A DNA stretch of 64,000 nt from an uncultured Eggerthellaceae bacterium (GCA_944321455.1 CALULI010000002.1:124001-188000); one strand, 5' to 3'. Shown: positions 18,108 through 28,437, counted from the stretch's first letter. A program made the numbers and translations. Notes: generated by a model from the letters alone, not told the origin.

Positions 18108-18137
18108 ACGGTATCACCTTCGCTGCGGCAGAAAACC

Positions 18138-19721
18138 TTACAGGTTAATAAACCACATGTTTTCGAAGTCAATCTTTTCACGCAACTCAGCCAAGACTTC
18201 TTCGGTAATGCCAGCGTCAACATTCATGAACATGATTGCTTCGCCTTCTTCGGTCTTAGCAGAAATCTGCATCGTAGAAATGTTCACGCCTGCTTCACCA
18301 AGGATAGAGCCAATTTCACCAACACGGCCAGGACGGTCTTTGTATTCGAAGATCAGAACGTTCTTGCCAGGGGTGATATCGCATGGATAACCAAGGAAGG
18401 AAACAATGCGAGGATTCTGAGCAATGCCCGACAACGTGCATGCCAGCTCACGACCATCAGCATTCAGAGAAACGATGGAAGCGTATTCGCCCGCATCGCT
18501 TTCAGAAGCAGTTTCAATCTTGATGCCGTGGCGCTGAGCAACTGCCGTTGCATTAACAGGCGTGACGTTTGTCATGGTGTTGCGATAAGACAGGAAGCCA
18601 TCAAGTGCACCTGCAATCAGGATGCCCAGATCGCTACCAGCAAGGGAGCCATATGCCTTGATTTGCAAACGGGAAGGAATGTCGCGGTTGGAAATCTGAG
18701 ACAGAATAGAGCCCATAAGCTGGCAAGCAGGAATGTAAGGACCAACAGAATCCATAACCTCTGGAGGAACAGGAGCCATGTTAACTGCCGTTGGAACAAT
18801 GGAGCCCTCAAGACCTGCTGCAACAAATTCGGCAATCTGCGTACCTGCGCGCAGCTGAGCTTCCTTGGTGGAAGCACCCAAGTGTGGGGTCAGGGTTGCG
18901 TTATCAAAGCAGTGGAGTGGGCTTTCCGTGCATGGTTCACTTTCCCAAACGTCAATGCCGCAAGCACCAATCTTGCCTGCTGCAATAAAGTCAGACAGAC
19001 TCTTAATATCGTAAATGCCACCACGAGCAGCGTTAACCAAAATAACGCCGTCTTTCATCTTGGCATACTGTTCAGGACCAAACATACCAATGGTTTCTTT
19101 GGTCTTGGGCAGATGAACCGTAATGAAGTCAGCCAAAGGACAAATTTCATCGATGCTGTCATAAAGCTTAACGCCCAGTGATTCAGCGCGCTCCATTGAG
19201 CAGTAAGGGTCATAGCCAATAAGGTTCATGCCGAAAGCACGTGCGCGCTTAGCAACCAAACCACCGATACGACCAAGACCAAAGATTGCAAGTGTCTTGT
19301 TATAGAGTTCAACACCTGTGAAGTTGCTGCGCTCCCACTTGCCTTCCTTCATGGAGTGATCTGCAGCGGCAATGTTACGTGCTGCTGAAAGAAGAAGTGC
19401 CATGGTGTGTTCAGCTGCGGAAATGATGTTTGATGTAGGTGCATTGCAAACAACAATGCCCTTTTCTGATGCGGCATCAACATCAACATTGTCCACGCCA
19501 ACGCCTGCGCGTCCGATGATACGAAGCTTGGTTGCAGCAGCAATCACATCGGCAGTAACCTTGGTTGCTGAACGAATAATCAAAGCATCGTAATCAGGAA
19601 TGGTAGCGATAAGTTCTTCTGGAGAAAGATTGAGCTTTACATCAATCTCATAACCTTCCCCGCGCAGGATTTCCAAGCCTGCTTCGGCCAGTTTTTCAGT
19701 GACCAAAACCTTTTTTGCCAT
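18138..19721 (-). CDS. serA: D-3-phosphoglycerate dehydrogenase (long form)
   Basis: First step of serine synthesis, oxidising 3-phosphoglycerate with NAD. The 527-aa product from ATG 19721 (AGGAAGGAAGAG upstream) has the NAD-binding GLGRIG at about 148-153, catalytic Arg in VNAARGG, the HLGAST histidine region, an ASB-type intervening domain and a C-terminal ACT domain (about the last 75 residues, RPGRVGEIGSILGE). This is the type that serine can inhibit in mycobacteria. serC lies just upstream on the same strand; a 158-bp gap may hold a separate promoter. Confidence 0.95.
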   Translation of the reverse strand: MAKKVLVTEKLAEAGLEILRGEGYEIDVKLNLSPEELIATIPDYDALIIRSATKVTADVIAAATKLRIIGRAGVGVDNVDVDAASEKGIVVCNAPTSNIISAAEHTMALLLSAARNIAAADHSMKEGKWERSNFTGVELYNKTLAIFGLGRIGGLVAKRARAFGMNLIGYDPYCSMERAESLGVKLYDSIDEICPLADFITVHLPKTKETIGMFGPEQYAKMKDGVILVNAARGGIYDIKSLSDFIAAGKIGACGIDVWESEPCTESPLHCFDNATLTPHLGASTKEAQLRAGTQIAEFVAAGLEGSIVPTAVNMAPVPPEVMDSVGPYIPACQLMGSILSQISNRDIPSRLQIKAYGSLAGSDLGILIAGALDGFLSYRNTMTNVTPVNATAVAQRHGIKIETASESDAGEYASIVSLNADGRELACTLSGIAQNPRIVSFLGYPCDITPGKNVLIFEYKDRPGRVGEIGSILGEAGVNISTMQISAKTEEGEAIMFMNVDAGITEEVLAELREKIDFENMWFINL

Positions 19722-19879
19722 AGCAACTCTTCCTTCCTTTAGCTGCATACGTTTTGTTTATAAGCATTGCGAATAAAGCACCGACTAAAAGCATTCTGTG
19801 CTTTGTCTAATACTAGCGCAGTGCTGGTATAAACCTATTTTTTGGTGGCCTAATTTTTTTCAATACCTATTGCAATTTT

Positions 19880-20962
19880 TTAAGAATGAGCCTTTTCGAA
19901 CTCTTTCATGTAATCAACCAGAGCCTGTACGCCTTCAACAGGCATTGCGTTATAGATGCTTGCACGCATGCCGCCTACCGTACGATGACCCTTGATGTTT
20001 TCAATACCAACCTTCTTGGCACCTGCTACAAATTTCGCATCCAGATCAGCGTTACCCGTCACGAAAGGAACATTCATGATAGAGCGATCTTCTTTGCGTG
20101 CCGTTGCGGTATAGAAGTCGGTCGAATCAAGGTAGTCATACAGAATAGCTGCCTTTTCTTCGTTGCGCTTCTTCATGGCCTCAAGACCACCCTGAGCCTT
20201 AAGCCACTTGAATACCTTGCCGCAAATATAAATACCATAGCAAGGAGGCGTGTTAGACATGCTGCCTGCATCTACCTGAGTCTTATAGCGCATGATGGTT
20301 GGGGTGTTAGGAAGCCATTCTTCCTTAACCAAATCATCACGAACAATAACAATAACCACGCCTGCTGGGCCAATGTTTTTCTGAACGCCGCCATAAACCA
20401 GGCCGTACTTCGAAACATCAATTGGCTCCGACAAGAAGCATGAAGAAACATCGCTTACCAAAGGCACATCGCCCGTATCAGGCAATTTGTGGTAGTGCGT
20501 GCCGTAGATAGTTTCGTTTTCGCAGATATAGACATAGTCTGCTTCTGGATCAAATTCAAGTTCGTCTACATTGGGGATGTAGGAGAAGTTTTCGTCTTCG
20601 CTTGAAGCAACAAGACGGGCATCGCCAAAAATCTGAGCTTCTTTATAGGCTTTCTTGGACCATGAACCGGAAACGATGTAATCAGCCTTTCCTGAAAGCA
20701 TAAGATTCATTGGAATTGCAGCAAATTGCTGAGTTGCGCCACCCTGCAAGAACAACACGTGATAGTTGTCTGGGATGTTCATGAGCTCACGCAGATCTGC
20801 TTCAGCTTCTTCAATGATGCCCTTAAATGCTGCTGAACGATGACTCATCTCCATTACTGACATGCCAGTGCCCTTGTAATCGAGCATTTCATCAGCAGCC
20901 TCTTGCAATACTTCTTCAGGAAGCACGGCAGGGCCTGCAGAAAAGTTGTACACCCTTCCCAT
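19880..20962 (-). CDS. serC: Phosphoserine aminotransferase
   Basis: PLP enzyme forming 3-phosphoserine from 3-phosphohydroxypyruvate and glutamate. From ATG 20962 (AAAGGA 8 nt upstream) the protein is 360 aa, the usual length, and begins MGRVYNFSAGPA. It has the FLQGGATQQF phosphate-binding segment and the PLP lysine in YGGVQKNIGPAG near residue 195. Upstream in-frame starts would add ~29 residues without family support. No serB was seen in the window. Confidence 0.95.
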   Translation of the reverse strand: MGRVYNFSAGPAVLPEEVLQEAADEMLDYKGTGMSVMEMSHRSAAFKGIIEEAEADLRELMNIPDNYHVLFLQGGATQQFAAIPMNLMLSGKADYIVSGSWSKKAYKEAQIFGDARLVASSEDENFSYIPNVDELEFDPEADYVYICENETIYGTHYHKLPDTGDVPLVSDVSSCFLSEPIDVSKYGLVYGGVQKNIGPAGVVIVIVRDDLVKEEWLPNTPTIMRYKTQVDAGSMSNTPPCYGIYICGKVFKWLKAQGGLEAMKKRNEEKAAILYDYLDSTDFYTATARKEDRSIMNVPFVTGNADLDAKFVAGAKKVGIENIKGHRTVGGMRASIYNAMPVEGVQALVDYMKEFEKAHS

Positions 20963-21195
20963 AAAGCCAAGTCCTTTCTGTTTACGCTCGTGTGTGATGA
21001 AAAGGTGCGCCGTCATGAAACCGTGCAAATAATTGCTGCACACCTGCAATAAGCACTACCCCACCACTACACCGAAAGGCGCCTCAACGGCACCTACGAA
21101 TAAAGTTCCTGACACTTTATCACGATAGAGAGAAAAACATTCGTTAAACCTTTGTGTATTACGTAGACGAACATCTAGAGCAGGTAAACAGCAAA

Positions 21196-21220
21196 ACAGC
21201 TCGCACAGAATGCGAGCTGT
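21196..21220 (-). terminator. Terminator of the acyl-CoA ligase gene
   Basis: A perfect 10-bp stem ACAGCTCGCA/TGCGAGCTGT with a 5-nt loop is followed on the minus strand by TTTGCTGTTT. It begins 29 bp after the ligase stop codon. Confidence 0.75.
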
Positions 21221-21248
21221 CTAGTAATTCGTTTCGTTTTAAAGCTGC

Positions 21249-22880
21249 CTATTGGGCAGCCAAGCGACGCTTAAGTTCTTCCGATAACAAGTTACGTTTA
21301 ATTTTACCTGAATCGGTCATAGGAATAGCGTCAATAAATTCGATTCGTTCAGGACGCAAACGCTTTGCAATACCTTTTGAATCCAGATACGCTGCCACCA
21401 ATTCAACGGTTGGGGTAACGTCGCCCGTCTTAACCACAAACGTACAGATACGCTCGCCTAAGCGCTTATCAGGCAAGCCAACCGTTGCGTGATCACCAAC
21501 GCCTGGGCAGCCTTTAATGTTCTGGTCAACTTCAACAACAGAAATGTTTTCGCCGCCGCGAATAATAATCTCTTTCTTGCGGCCAACAATCTTGATACGA
21601 CCTAATTCGTCCTGCGTGCATAAGTCGCCCGAATAAAACCAGCCGTCTTCGGTTAATTCCTTAGCCGTTGCTTCAGGCTGCTTGTAGTAGCCGTTAAACA
21701 TCTGAGGACCACGCGAAACTTCTTCACCTTGCTTGCCTGGTGCAACTTTGTTGCCAAATACGTCAACAACCTTGACCTCAATACCATCACACGCAATGCC
21801 TGAATACTGACCGTCCCATTCAAGGTATTTATCAGGCGGAACAATAACGTGAGGACTGCTTTCGGTTGAGCCGTAGCATTCACACAAGGTAACGCCGTGA
21901 GAATCCGCACGCTTTACCATGACACTTGGAACGGCAGCGCCACCGCACACGTAGAGCTTAAGTGATTCAAACGACAGGTCGTTGGCTTCGGCGCAATCAA
22001 ACAGGTCATACAAAAACGGTGTTGCACCCATTGACCATGTAACGCCTTCTTCTTTAATCAGGTCAAACGCCTGTCGTGAATCAAATTCGTGCTGATAAAC
22101 CACTTTGCCGCCCAACAACATAGGCGTAATCAATCCATACTTAAAGCCCGTTGCATGATTGAGCGGTGCAGGCATAAGCATGATGTCAGTATGTTCAAGG
22201 CACAAGCGCTGAATAAACGTGCGCACCGAAAAGATAAGCGAATTGTGGGTAAACAAAACTGCTTTGGGACGACCTGTGGTACCTGACGTTAGCAAAATGA
22301 GCGCAATCTGATCTGCATCAGTTTTAGGAGCTTCTTCAAGCGGCTCATACGTTTCGAAAACTTCGCTCATAGTTTTCAGGGTATGAGCAGGCTTGAGCTT
22401 GTCTTGAACCAAGAGCGCATCCTGCGACAGGGTTGAGATGCGACCAACCGTGTCTAAGATCTGTGCCTCAAAGTCGGTTTTGTGATGAAAGGTAGGACAG
22501 ATAAAGGCTTTTGACTCAACCAGATTGAGTGCGTAATCCATATCTTCTGCATTAAAGGTCACAGGAATTGGATGACAGACTGCGCCAAGCTTCATGCAGG
22601 CGATAAACACCACGTAGAATTCAGCCCATGGCGGCAGCTGGAGCGAAACAACATCGCCTTCTTTGATGCCCACATCTTTGAGCCAATGAGCAAGGCGCGC
22701 TGCTCTGTCATCAAGCTGCGCATAGGTGTAGTGCTGCCCTAAGTTATCACTGGTGCATTCAGTATCACCATAGGTTGCCACTTGCTCATTCCAGCAATCA
22801 AGCAGGGTTTTGTCTGACCAATAACCCTTGCGATAGTATTCGTCTTTACGTTCAAGATCGATAACAAAATCGGTAATCAT
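21249..22880 (-). CDS. AMP-forming acyl-CoA ligase (CaiC/AliA-like)
   Basis: Activates a carboxylic acid to an acyl-adenylate and then a CoA thioester. The 543-aa product from ATG 22880 (AAGGGA upstream) has the AMP-binding motif LTSGTTGRPKA, the YGSTES adenine motif, YSGDL, and the GRKKEIIIRGGENIS hinge with a C-terminal lysine region (SGKIKRN). The nearest families I recall are carnitine/crotonobetaine-CoA ligase and cyclohexanecarboxylate-CoA ligase. It is monocistronic between two terminators, so the context does not reveal the substrate. I discarded the upstream in-frame starts to 23057, which run through the ilvC terminator. Confidence 0.85.
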   Translation of the reverse strand: MITDFVIDLERKDEYYRKGYWSDKTLLDCWNEQVATYGDTECTSDNLGQHYTYAQLDDRAARLAHWLKDVGIKEGDVVSLQLPPWAEFYVVFIACMKLGAVCHPIPVTFNAEDMDYALNLVESKAFICPTFHHKTDFEAQILDTVGRISTLSQDALLVQDKLKPAHTLKTMSEVFETYEPLEEAPKTDADQIALILLTSGTTGRPKAVLFTHNSLIFSVRTFIQRLCLEHTDIMLMPAPLNHATGFKYGLITPMLLGGKVVYQHEFDSRQAFDLIKEEGVTWSMGATPFLYDLFDCAEANDLSFESLKLYVCGGAAVPSVMVKRADSHGVTLCECYGSTESSPHVIVPPDKYLEWDGQYSGIACDGIEVKVVDVFGNKVAPGKQGEEVSRGPQMFNGYYKQPEATAKELTEDGWFYSGDLCTQDELGRIKIVGRKKEIIIRGGENISVVEVDQNIKGCPGVGDHATVGLPDKRLGERICTFVVKTGDVTPTVELVAAYLDSKGIAKRLRPERIEFIDAIPMTDSGKIKRNLLSEELKRRLAAQ

Positions 22881-22969
22881 AGTCCCTTCATTCTGGCGTG
22901 AGTTTGTCGAGCCGTCGATAATCTGTTTCACTCCCCTCTGGTATTGTAGCGGCTTACCAGCACAAATAA

Positions 22970-22999
22970 ACAAAAATGGCTGCATCTTTCGATGCAGCC
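22970..22999 (-). terminator. Terminator of the ilv operon
   Basis: On the minus strand GGCTGCATC, loop GAAA and GATGCAGCC form a perfect 9-bp stem. ATTTTTGTTTATTTG follows. It lies about 97 bp after the ilvC stop. Confidence 0.88.
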
Positions 23000-23096
23000 A
23001 AGATGTTAACAAGCTCTTTACGCTTAAACCAGGCTCAAAATCACGCAAGCTAAGCATTCAAACGCTTATCTTGTTTCGCTTAACTTGTCTGGATGT

Positions 23097-24092
23097 TTAC
23101 GCCTTGATCCAAGAGAACATGGAGCGAATCTGTTCGCCCGTCTTTTCGATCTGATGCTCGTTGATAGCCTCACGCTGTTCAAGGAGCCACTTGTGGCCAT
23201 TGTTGCAGTCAGCAACAAAGTCCTTAGCGAATTCGCCATTCTGAATGCGCTTCAGGATTTCCTTCATAGCCTCACGAGACTGTTCATTAATTACCTTAGG
23301 ACCAGCATAGTATTCGCCGTATTCAGCGGTGTTGGAGATAGAGTAATTCATGAAGTGGATGCCAGATTCGTACATCAAGTCTACGATCATCTTCATTTCG
23401 TGATAGCACTCGAAGTATGCAAGCTCTGGAGGATAACCAGCATCAACCAAGGTCTCAAAGCCAGCCTTTACCAGCTCTACCAAGCCACCGCAGAGAACTG
23501 CCTGCTCGCCGAAGAGGTCTTCTTCAGTTTCCTGAGCAAAGGTTGCCTTGATGATGCCTGAACGAGCGCCGCCCATACCCCAGCAGTAAGACAGAGCGAT
23601 ATCCCATGCATTGCCCGTAGCGTCCTGAGCAACACATGCCAGATCAGGTACACCAGAACCTTCAACATACTGACGACGTACGATATGGCCAGGGCCCTTA
23701 GGAGCGCACATGATTACGTTAACGTTTTCAGGAGCCTTGATATAGCCATAATGAATGTTGAAGCCATGAGCGAATGCAAGCGTATTGCCTTCCTTCAGGT
23801 GAGAAGCAATGTGCTGTTCGTATACTTCTGCCTGCTTTTCGTCAGGAACCAACATCATGATAAGGTCAGCTTCTTCAGCAGCGTCATCCATGGTCATTAC
23901 CTTCAGGCCCATTTCTTCAGCCTTAGCCCAAGAGGAAGAACCTTCACGAAGACCAACGCGAACATCAACACCAGAATCCTTGAGGTTCAAAGCGTGTGCG
24001 TGACCCTGAGAACCGTAACCAATAATGGCTACCTTCATGTTCTGGATAACTGATGGATCGACGTCCTGTTCGTAATAAATAGTTACAGCCAT
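23097..24092 (-). CDS. ilvC: Ketol-acid reductoisomerase (class I)
   Basis: Isomerises and reduces acetolactate or acetohydroxybutyrate in valine/isoleucine synthesis. The 331-aa length is that of class I enzymes. The cofactor motif [12 protein letters not shown] is at about 23-34, with RxGxxS after it ([10 protein letters not shown]) suggesting NADPH. The [10 protein letters not shown] metal and substrate segment and the C-terminal knotted domain are present. Last gene of ilvDBHC; its GAAGGGA site is clear. Confidence 0.96.
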   Translation of the reverse strand: MAVTIYYEQDVDPSVIQNMKVAIIGYGSQGHAHALNLKDSGVDVRVGLREGSSSWAKAEEMGLKVMTMDDAAEEADLIMMLVPDEKQAEVYEQHIASHLKEGNTLAFAHGFNIHYGYIKAPENVNVIMCAPKGPGHIVRRQYVEGSGVPDLACVAQDATGNAWDIALSYCWGMGGARSGIIKATFAQETEEDLFGEQAVLCGGLVELVKAGFETLVDAGYPPELAYFECYHEMKMIVDLMYESGIHFMNYSISNTAEYGEYYAGPKVINEQSREAMKEILKRIQNGEFAKDFVADCNNGHKWLLEQREAINEHQIEKTGEQIRSMFSWIKA

Positions 24093-24130
24093 CTTTTGTC
24101 CCTTCTTTACTTAACATGGCCAGTACTTAC

Positions 24131-24159
24131 ATTATAGAAAGCTTGCACGCGGTTATGTT
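24131..24159 (-). promoter_or_regulatory. Possible internal promoter before ilvC
   Basis: A perfect TATAAT on the minus strand (24131-24136) lies ~40 bp before ilvC, but the -35 region is poor. This may give extra ilvC transcription independent of the leader upstream of ilvD. Confidence 0.3.
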
Positions 24160-24188
24160 TCTAATAGATTACGTTTCTAACAGATTAC
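24157..24188. repeat. Two-copy 16-bp tandem repeat containing the ilvH stop
   Basis: GTTTCTAATAGATTAC and GTTTCTAACAGATTAC lie back to back with one mismatch. The copy at 24173-24188 contains the ilvH stop codon, and the copy at 24157-24172 repeats it downstream. Confidence 0.75.
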
Positions 24189-24670
24189 GAAACCTTAGAA
24201 CCACGAGACATAGCAATAATGCCGGTGCGAATGATTTCCTTGATGCCATAGGCACGAAGCAAATCTTCAATACCTGAAAGCTTCGATTCGGTACCCGTTA
24301 CCTCAATGGTGAGTGAGGTCTTGCCCACATCAACAATCTTGGCGCGGAATACGTTAGCAATCTCAATAATTTCATTGCGCTTTTCAGGAAGAGCATGAAC
24401 CTTAAACAAAACCAGTTCGCGCTCGACTGCCGCTTCTTGCGTCAAGTCAGTGATCTTGTGAACACTGATGAGTTTGTGGAGCTGCTTGGTAATCTGTTCG
24501 TAAGCAACATCATCAGCAATCATAACGATGGTCAAGCGTGACAGCGTTGGATCTTCGGTAGGTCCTACTGAAAGCGATTCAATGTTGAAGCCACGGCGAG
24601 AAATCAAGCCCGTTACACGGCTTAACACACCAGGCTTGTTCTCCACGAGAACGGAAAGAATGTGCCTCAT
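24185..24670 (-). CDS. ilvH: Acetolactate synthase small (regulatory) subunit
   Basis: 161-aa regulatory subunit with an N-terminal ACT domain (ILSVLVENKPGVLSRVTGLI, RRGFNIESLSVG) that binds valine for feedback inhibition, and a second ACT-like C-terminal domain. It starts one base after the ilvB stop with GGAGG overlapping that stop region, so the subunits are coupled. Confidence 0.95.
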   Translation of the reverse strand: MRHILSVLVENKPGVLSRVTGLISRRGFNIESLSVGPTEDPTLSRLTIVMIADDVAYEQITKQLHKLISVHKITDLTQEAAVERELVLFKVHALPEKRNEIIEIANVFRAKIVDVGKTSLTIEVTGTESKLSGIEDLLRAYGIKEIIRTGIIAMSRGSKVS

Positions 24671-24671
24671 G

Positions 24672-26483
24672 TTATCGCCCTCCTACTTCATGTTCATCAA
24701 TCATTTCCGAAATAGGTCCCACATTGACCGCGCCAATCATGTCATCTAATGGAGCACCTGGTGCAACCATGGGGTAGACGTTTTCATCGCGGTCGATGCG
24801 CATATCAAGCAAAGCGGGCCTATCAGCATCAAGCAGACGCTTCATAGCAGCTTCAAGCTCTGCAGGATCGCTCACGCGTTCTGCCTGCCAGTTATATGCC
24901 TCTGCCAGTTTAACGAAATCAGGAATATCAGGAAGGAGCGTTTCGCTGTAGCGCTGATTGTAGAAGAGGTTTTGCCACTGGTGAACCATACCCAATGCCG
25001 AATTGTTCACGATCAACACTTTGACGTTGATACCTTCAATGGCAGCTGTTGCCAATTCCTGGATATTCATCTGAACAGAACCGTCACCTGCGATGCAAAC
25101 AACCTGTTTTTCAGGGCATGCAACCTTTGCACCAATTGCAGCTGGCAGACCAAAGCCCATCGTACCTAAGCCACCGCTTGATAAGAAGGAGCGTGGTTCT
25201 TCGGTCTGAATGTGCTGAGCAGCCCACATCTGATGCTGACCAACTTCGGTGGTAACAATGGAGTTTTCTTGATCAAGCATGCTTGAGAGCAAGTCAAGCG
25301 CACCTTCAGGTGAAATGGAACCTGACGTAGCAGCCAGACCAGGACTGTAGAATGGATATTCTTTGCGCCATTCTTCAATTTGGTCAAGCCATTCCTTAGT
25401 CTGAGGTTCGCACGGTTCCTGTTTCAACTGCTCTTCAAGGCCAGCCAAAACAACGCGTGCATCACCAACAATAGGAATCTGTGGGTTGCGGTTCTTGCCA
25501 ATTTCAGCAGGATCAATATCAACATGCACAACCTTTGCATGAGGAGCAAAGTCAGCCAAACGACCCGTAACGCGGTCAGAGAAGCGGGCCCCAACAACGA
25601 ACAGCAAGTCAGAGTTCGTAACCGCATAGTTTGCGAAGCGCGAACCGTGCATACCAACCAAGCCCAGATTCAGCGGATGAGATGCAGGGAAAGCACCCTT
25701 GCCCATCAGCGTTGCAACCACCGGAATCTGAAGCATTTCAGCCACTTCGCGCAATTCGCGTTCTGCATGAGAAGAAATGATGCCGCCACCAATGTAGAGA
25801 ATAGGGCGCTTTGCATTGCGCAACATACCTGCTGCCTGACGAATCTGACGCGCATTACCCTTCACCGTTGGCTTATAGGAAGGCAGATTAACGTCAGATG
25901 GGTATTCGAATACCATATCTGCGCCAGCAAGGTCTGATGGTACGTCAATAAGCACAGGGCCTGGACGTCCCGAATTAGCAATATAGAATGCTTCACGGAA
26001 GGTCTTGGTCATATCTTCGCAGCTTTGCAAGAGATAGCTGTGCTTAACAATAGGCATCGTGATACCTACGATGTCAGATTCCTGGAACGCATCCGTACCA
26101 ATAACGCTGCGTGGTACCTGACCCGTAATAACAACCAAAGGAACACTATCCATGTAGGCTGTTGCAATACCCGTAACGGTGTTTGTTGCACCAGGACCGC
26201 TGGTTACAATAACAACGCCCGTCTTGCCCGTTGCGCGTGCATAACCGTCCGCTTCGTGCGTTGCGCCCTGTTCGTGACGAGCAAGCACGTGACGAATCTT
26301 CTTTGAGTCATACAGTGCGTCATAAATTTTAATTGCCTGACCTCCAGGGTAACCAAAAACGGTATCCACCCCTTCAGCTTCAAGGCAAGCAATGATGGCC
26401 TGAGCACCCGTCATGGTCTTGCCTTGTTTTTCTGTGAACGGACCTAAGCCGTTCTTTTCTTCGTATTCCCTATCAATAATCAT
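24672..26483 (-). CDS. ilvB: Acetolactate synthase large (catalytic) subunit
   Basis: TPP enzyme condensing pyruvate with pyruvate or 2-oxobutyrate. The catalytic Glu in [16 protein letters not shown] is at about residue 71. The FAD region, LMGKGAFP, and the TPP/Mg motif [12 protein letters not shown] near 450 are present. The start ATG at 26483 overlaps the ilvD stop (ATGA); an internal ATG 23 codons later (MTGAQAII) would give a more typical N-terminus. It is 603 aa from the first start. Confidence 0.96.
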   Translation of the reverse strand: MIIDREYEEKNGLGPFTEKQGKTMTGAQAIIACLEAEGVDTVFGYPGGQAIKIYDALYDSKKIRHVLARHEQGATHEADGYARATGKTGVVIVTSGPGATNTVTGIATAYMDSVPLVVITGQVPRSVIGTDAFQESDIVGITMPIVKHSYLLQSCEDMTKTFREAFYIANSGRPGPVLIDVPSDLAGADMVFEYPSDVNLPSYKPTVKGNARQIRQAAGMLRNAKRPILYIGGGIISSHAERELREVAEMLQIPVVATLMGKGAFPASHPLNLGLVGMHGSRFANYAVTNSDLLFVVGARFSDRVTGRLADFAPHAKVVHVDIDPAEIGKNRNPQIPIVGDARVVLAGLEEQLKQEPCEPQTKEWLDQIEEWRKEYPFYSPGLAATSGSISPEGALDLLSSMLDQENSIVTTEVGQHQMWAAQHIQTEEPRSFLSSGGLGTMGFGLPAAIGAKVACPEKQVVCIAGDGSVQMNIQELATAAIEGINVKVLIVNNSALGMVHQWQNLFYNQRYSETLLPDIPDFVKLAEAYNWQAERVSDPAELEAAMKRLLDADRPALLDMRIDRDENVYPMVAPGAPLDDMIGAVNVGPISEMIDEHEVGGR

Positions 26484-28144
26484 CCAAAATACGCCCCCTT
26501 GTCGGCGCTCGATACAAGTTTTGCATAGCGCGCAAGAACGCCTGTCTTGTACTTAGGTTCAGGCTTTTGCCAACGTTCACGACGAGCCTGAAGTTCTTCA
26601 TCAGAAACTTCAAGTGTTAAACGACCCTCATCAATATCGATATCAATAATGTCGCCCTCTTCAACCAGAGCAATAGGACCGCCTGCAGCAGCTTCTGGGC
26701 TTACATGACCAATTGCAGGGCCCTTCGTTGCGCCAGAGAAACGGCCATCAGTAATAAGAGCAACATCGTGATCAAGACCCATGCCGCAAATTGCAGAGGT
26801 TGGGGTCAGCATTTCACGCATGCCAGGGCCACCTGCAGGACCTTCGTAGCGAATTACCACGACATCGCCCGCGTTAATCTTGCCACCAAAAATAGCTTCG
26901 CATGCTTCTTCTTCGCTACCGAATACGCGTGCAGGACCACGATGCTGGCGCATGTCAGGAGCAACAGCAGACTGCTTAACAACGCCACAGTTAGGAGCAA
27001 GGTTACCGCGCATAACGCGAAGACCGCCTACCTGGCTGTAAGCGTTTTCTACCGTACGAACAACTTCGCCATCAGCAGCAGGGCATTCTTCAAGCCACTG
27101 AGCCATGGTGCCGTGGCAGGTCAGTGCTTCAGTTTCCAGCAATCCCGCACGACCAAGTTCGCCCAAAATAGCAGGAATGCCACCAACTGCATTGAGGTCT
27201 TCAATATGCAGCGGACCAGCAGGAGCAATGCGCGTCAAATTAGGAGTCTTCTGGCAAACTTCATCCCAGTCATCAAGCGTAACAGGACAACCAGCTGCTT
27301 GAGCAATGGCGGTTAAGTGCAACATGGTGTTGGTGGAACCACCGAAAGCCATGTCCAAAACCATGCCGTTATGAACTGACTTTTCGTTGATAAGGTCAAG
27401 CGCGGTAATGCCCTGTTCAAGCAATTCCATAACCTTCATGCCCGCATGCTTAGCCAAGCGAATGCGCTCGGAATAAACAGCAGGAATGGTACCGTTACCA
27501 GGTAAAGCAATGCCTAATGCCTCAGACAAGCAACAAATTGAGTTAGCCGTAAACATACCTGAGCAGCTGCCACAGGTAGGACATGCGGTGTTTTCAAACC
27601 AGGTGCACTCTTCTTCAGTCATGGTGCCTGCCGTTACTTGGCCAACAGCATCAAAGAGCGTGTTCAGATCGGTTTCGTTGCCGCACTTGTCACGACCAGC
27701 AAGCATAGGACCACCCGATACCAAAACGGTTGGGATGTTCAAACGACATGCTGCAATTAACATGCCAGGAACAATTTTGTCGCATGAAGGAATAAGAACC
27801 ATTGCATCAAACTGATGGCCCTGAACAGCACACTCAACCGAGTCGGCAATAACTTCACGGCTGGTAAGAGAGTAATGCATGCCTTCATGGTTCATAGCAA
27901 TACCATCGCATACACCAATGGTGGTCATCTGAACAGGGGTGCCACCCGCCATGCGAATGCCCGCCTTAACCGCATCAGCAATAGATTGCAGATGGATGTG
28001 ACCAGGAATGATTTCATTTTGGGAAGAAATTACCGCGACTAAAGGACGATCGAGTTCTTCATCGGTAAATCCATCCGCCTTCAAAAGGCTTCTGTGCGGC
28101 GCACGCGCGAGACCCTTTTTTATAGAGTCACTTCGTAATTGCAT
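26480..28144 (-). CDS. ilvD: Dihydroxy-acid dehydratase
   Basis: Fe-S enzyme that dehydrates dihydroxy acids to 2-oxo acids, shared by valine, leucine and isoleucine synthesis. The 554-aa product from ATG 28144 (AGAGGT upstream) carries cluster-binding cysteines in [10 protein letters not shown] and [11 protein letters not shown], and the [12 protein letters not shown] segment. First gene of ilvDBHC. Its 5' leader contains a T-box-like structure and an attenuator, so control at transcription elongation is likely. Confidence 0.96.
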   Translation of the reverse strand: MQLRSDSIKKGLARAPHRSLLKADGFTDEELDRPLVAVISSQNEIIPGHIHLQSIADAVKAGIRMAGGTPVQMTTIGVCDGIAMNHEGMHYSLTSREVIADSVECAVQGHQFDAMVLIPSCDKIVPGMLIAACRLNIPTVLVSGGPMLAGRDKCGNETDLNTLFDAVGQVTAGTMTEEECTWFENTACPTCGSCSGMFTANSICCLSEALGIALPGNGTIPAVYSERIRLAKHAGMKVMELLEQGITALDLINEKSVHNGMVLDMAFGGSTNTMLHLTAIAQAAGCPVTLDDWDEVCQKTPNLTRIAPAGPLHIEDLNAVGGIPAILGELGRAGLLETEALTCHGTMAQWLEECPAADGEVVRTVENAYSQVGGLRVMRGNLAPNCGVVKQSAVAPDMRQHRGPARVFGSEEEACEAIFGGKINAGDVVVIRYEGPAGGPGMREMLTPTSAICGMGLDHDVALITDGRFSGATKGPAIGHVSPEAAAGGPIALVEEGDIIDIDIDEGRLTLEVSDEELQARRERWQKPEPKYKTGVLARYAKLVSSADKGAYFG

Positions 28145-28176
28145 AAATACCTCTTTTCTTCTGCTTCGCGGCACAT

Positions 28177-28208
28177 AAAAAAATCCTGTACAGTAAGCTG
28201 TATCAGGA
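28177..28208 (-). terminator. Attenuator hairpin in the ilvD leader
   Basis: On the minus strand TCCTG-A-TACAG, loop CTTA and CTGTACAGGA form a 10-bp stem with one bulge. Seven U follow directly. It lies about 32 bp before the ilvD start codon and so must be overcome for operon expression. Confidence 0.85.
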
Positions 28209-28210
28209 CC

Positions 28211-28425
28211 TCAAAAGCAAGCGTAAGTATGCAATACGACCTTTGACGGAGTCACCGATTCAACTTACTGATCAATTGCCTTGTTGGAGATCGTCCACGC
28301 AAGAACAATGATGTTCGGATTGAATAGCTCGGAGGGGGCTTTCAGACCGTCCAACGTCGATTTTCACCAACCATCGACTCTCTGTGGGAAGGATTCGTCC
28401 CTACTTTTCCTCTTCATAGCCTTTA
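28211..28425 (-). promoter_or_regulatory. T-box-like leader of the ilvDBHC operon
   Basis: The minus-strand leader has the landmarks of a T-box stem I: AGTAGGGACGAA (28406-28395), AGAGAG with a TCGAT/ATCGA distal stem enclosing GGTTGGTGAAA, then TCTGAAAGCC...CTCCGAGCTATTC. A strong hairpin follows (ATTG/CAAT, CTTG/CAAG, TGGA/TCCA around 28280-28314). At 28211-28245 lies an antiterminator-shaped helix TCAAAG...CTTTTGA with an internal bulge. In known T-boxes this bulge carries UGGN to pair with the tRNA NCCA end; here the aligned bases are UCGU. The specifier triplet is not clear (GCC or AGC by position). T-box origin is likely; normal function is uncertain. Confidence 0.62.
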
Positions 28426-28437
28426 TTTAATGCAGCT

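Larger units (their letters stand above)
17696..18137. other. Intergenic region between rpsA and serA
   Basis: 442 bp without a gene. It contains a -10-like TACAAT upstream of rpsA on the minus strand (no convincing -35), a two-copy 26-bp repeat (17919-17970), the serA terminator hairpin and a two-copy 14-bp repeat near 18079. Short frames here show no protein-like character. Confidence 0.6.

Noticed and set aside
18069-19181. 370-codon plus-strand frame opposite serA
   Set aside because: It lies antisense to a well conserved gene, is rich in Asn, Arg and Cys in a way typical of antisense reading, and has no recognisable domain.
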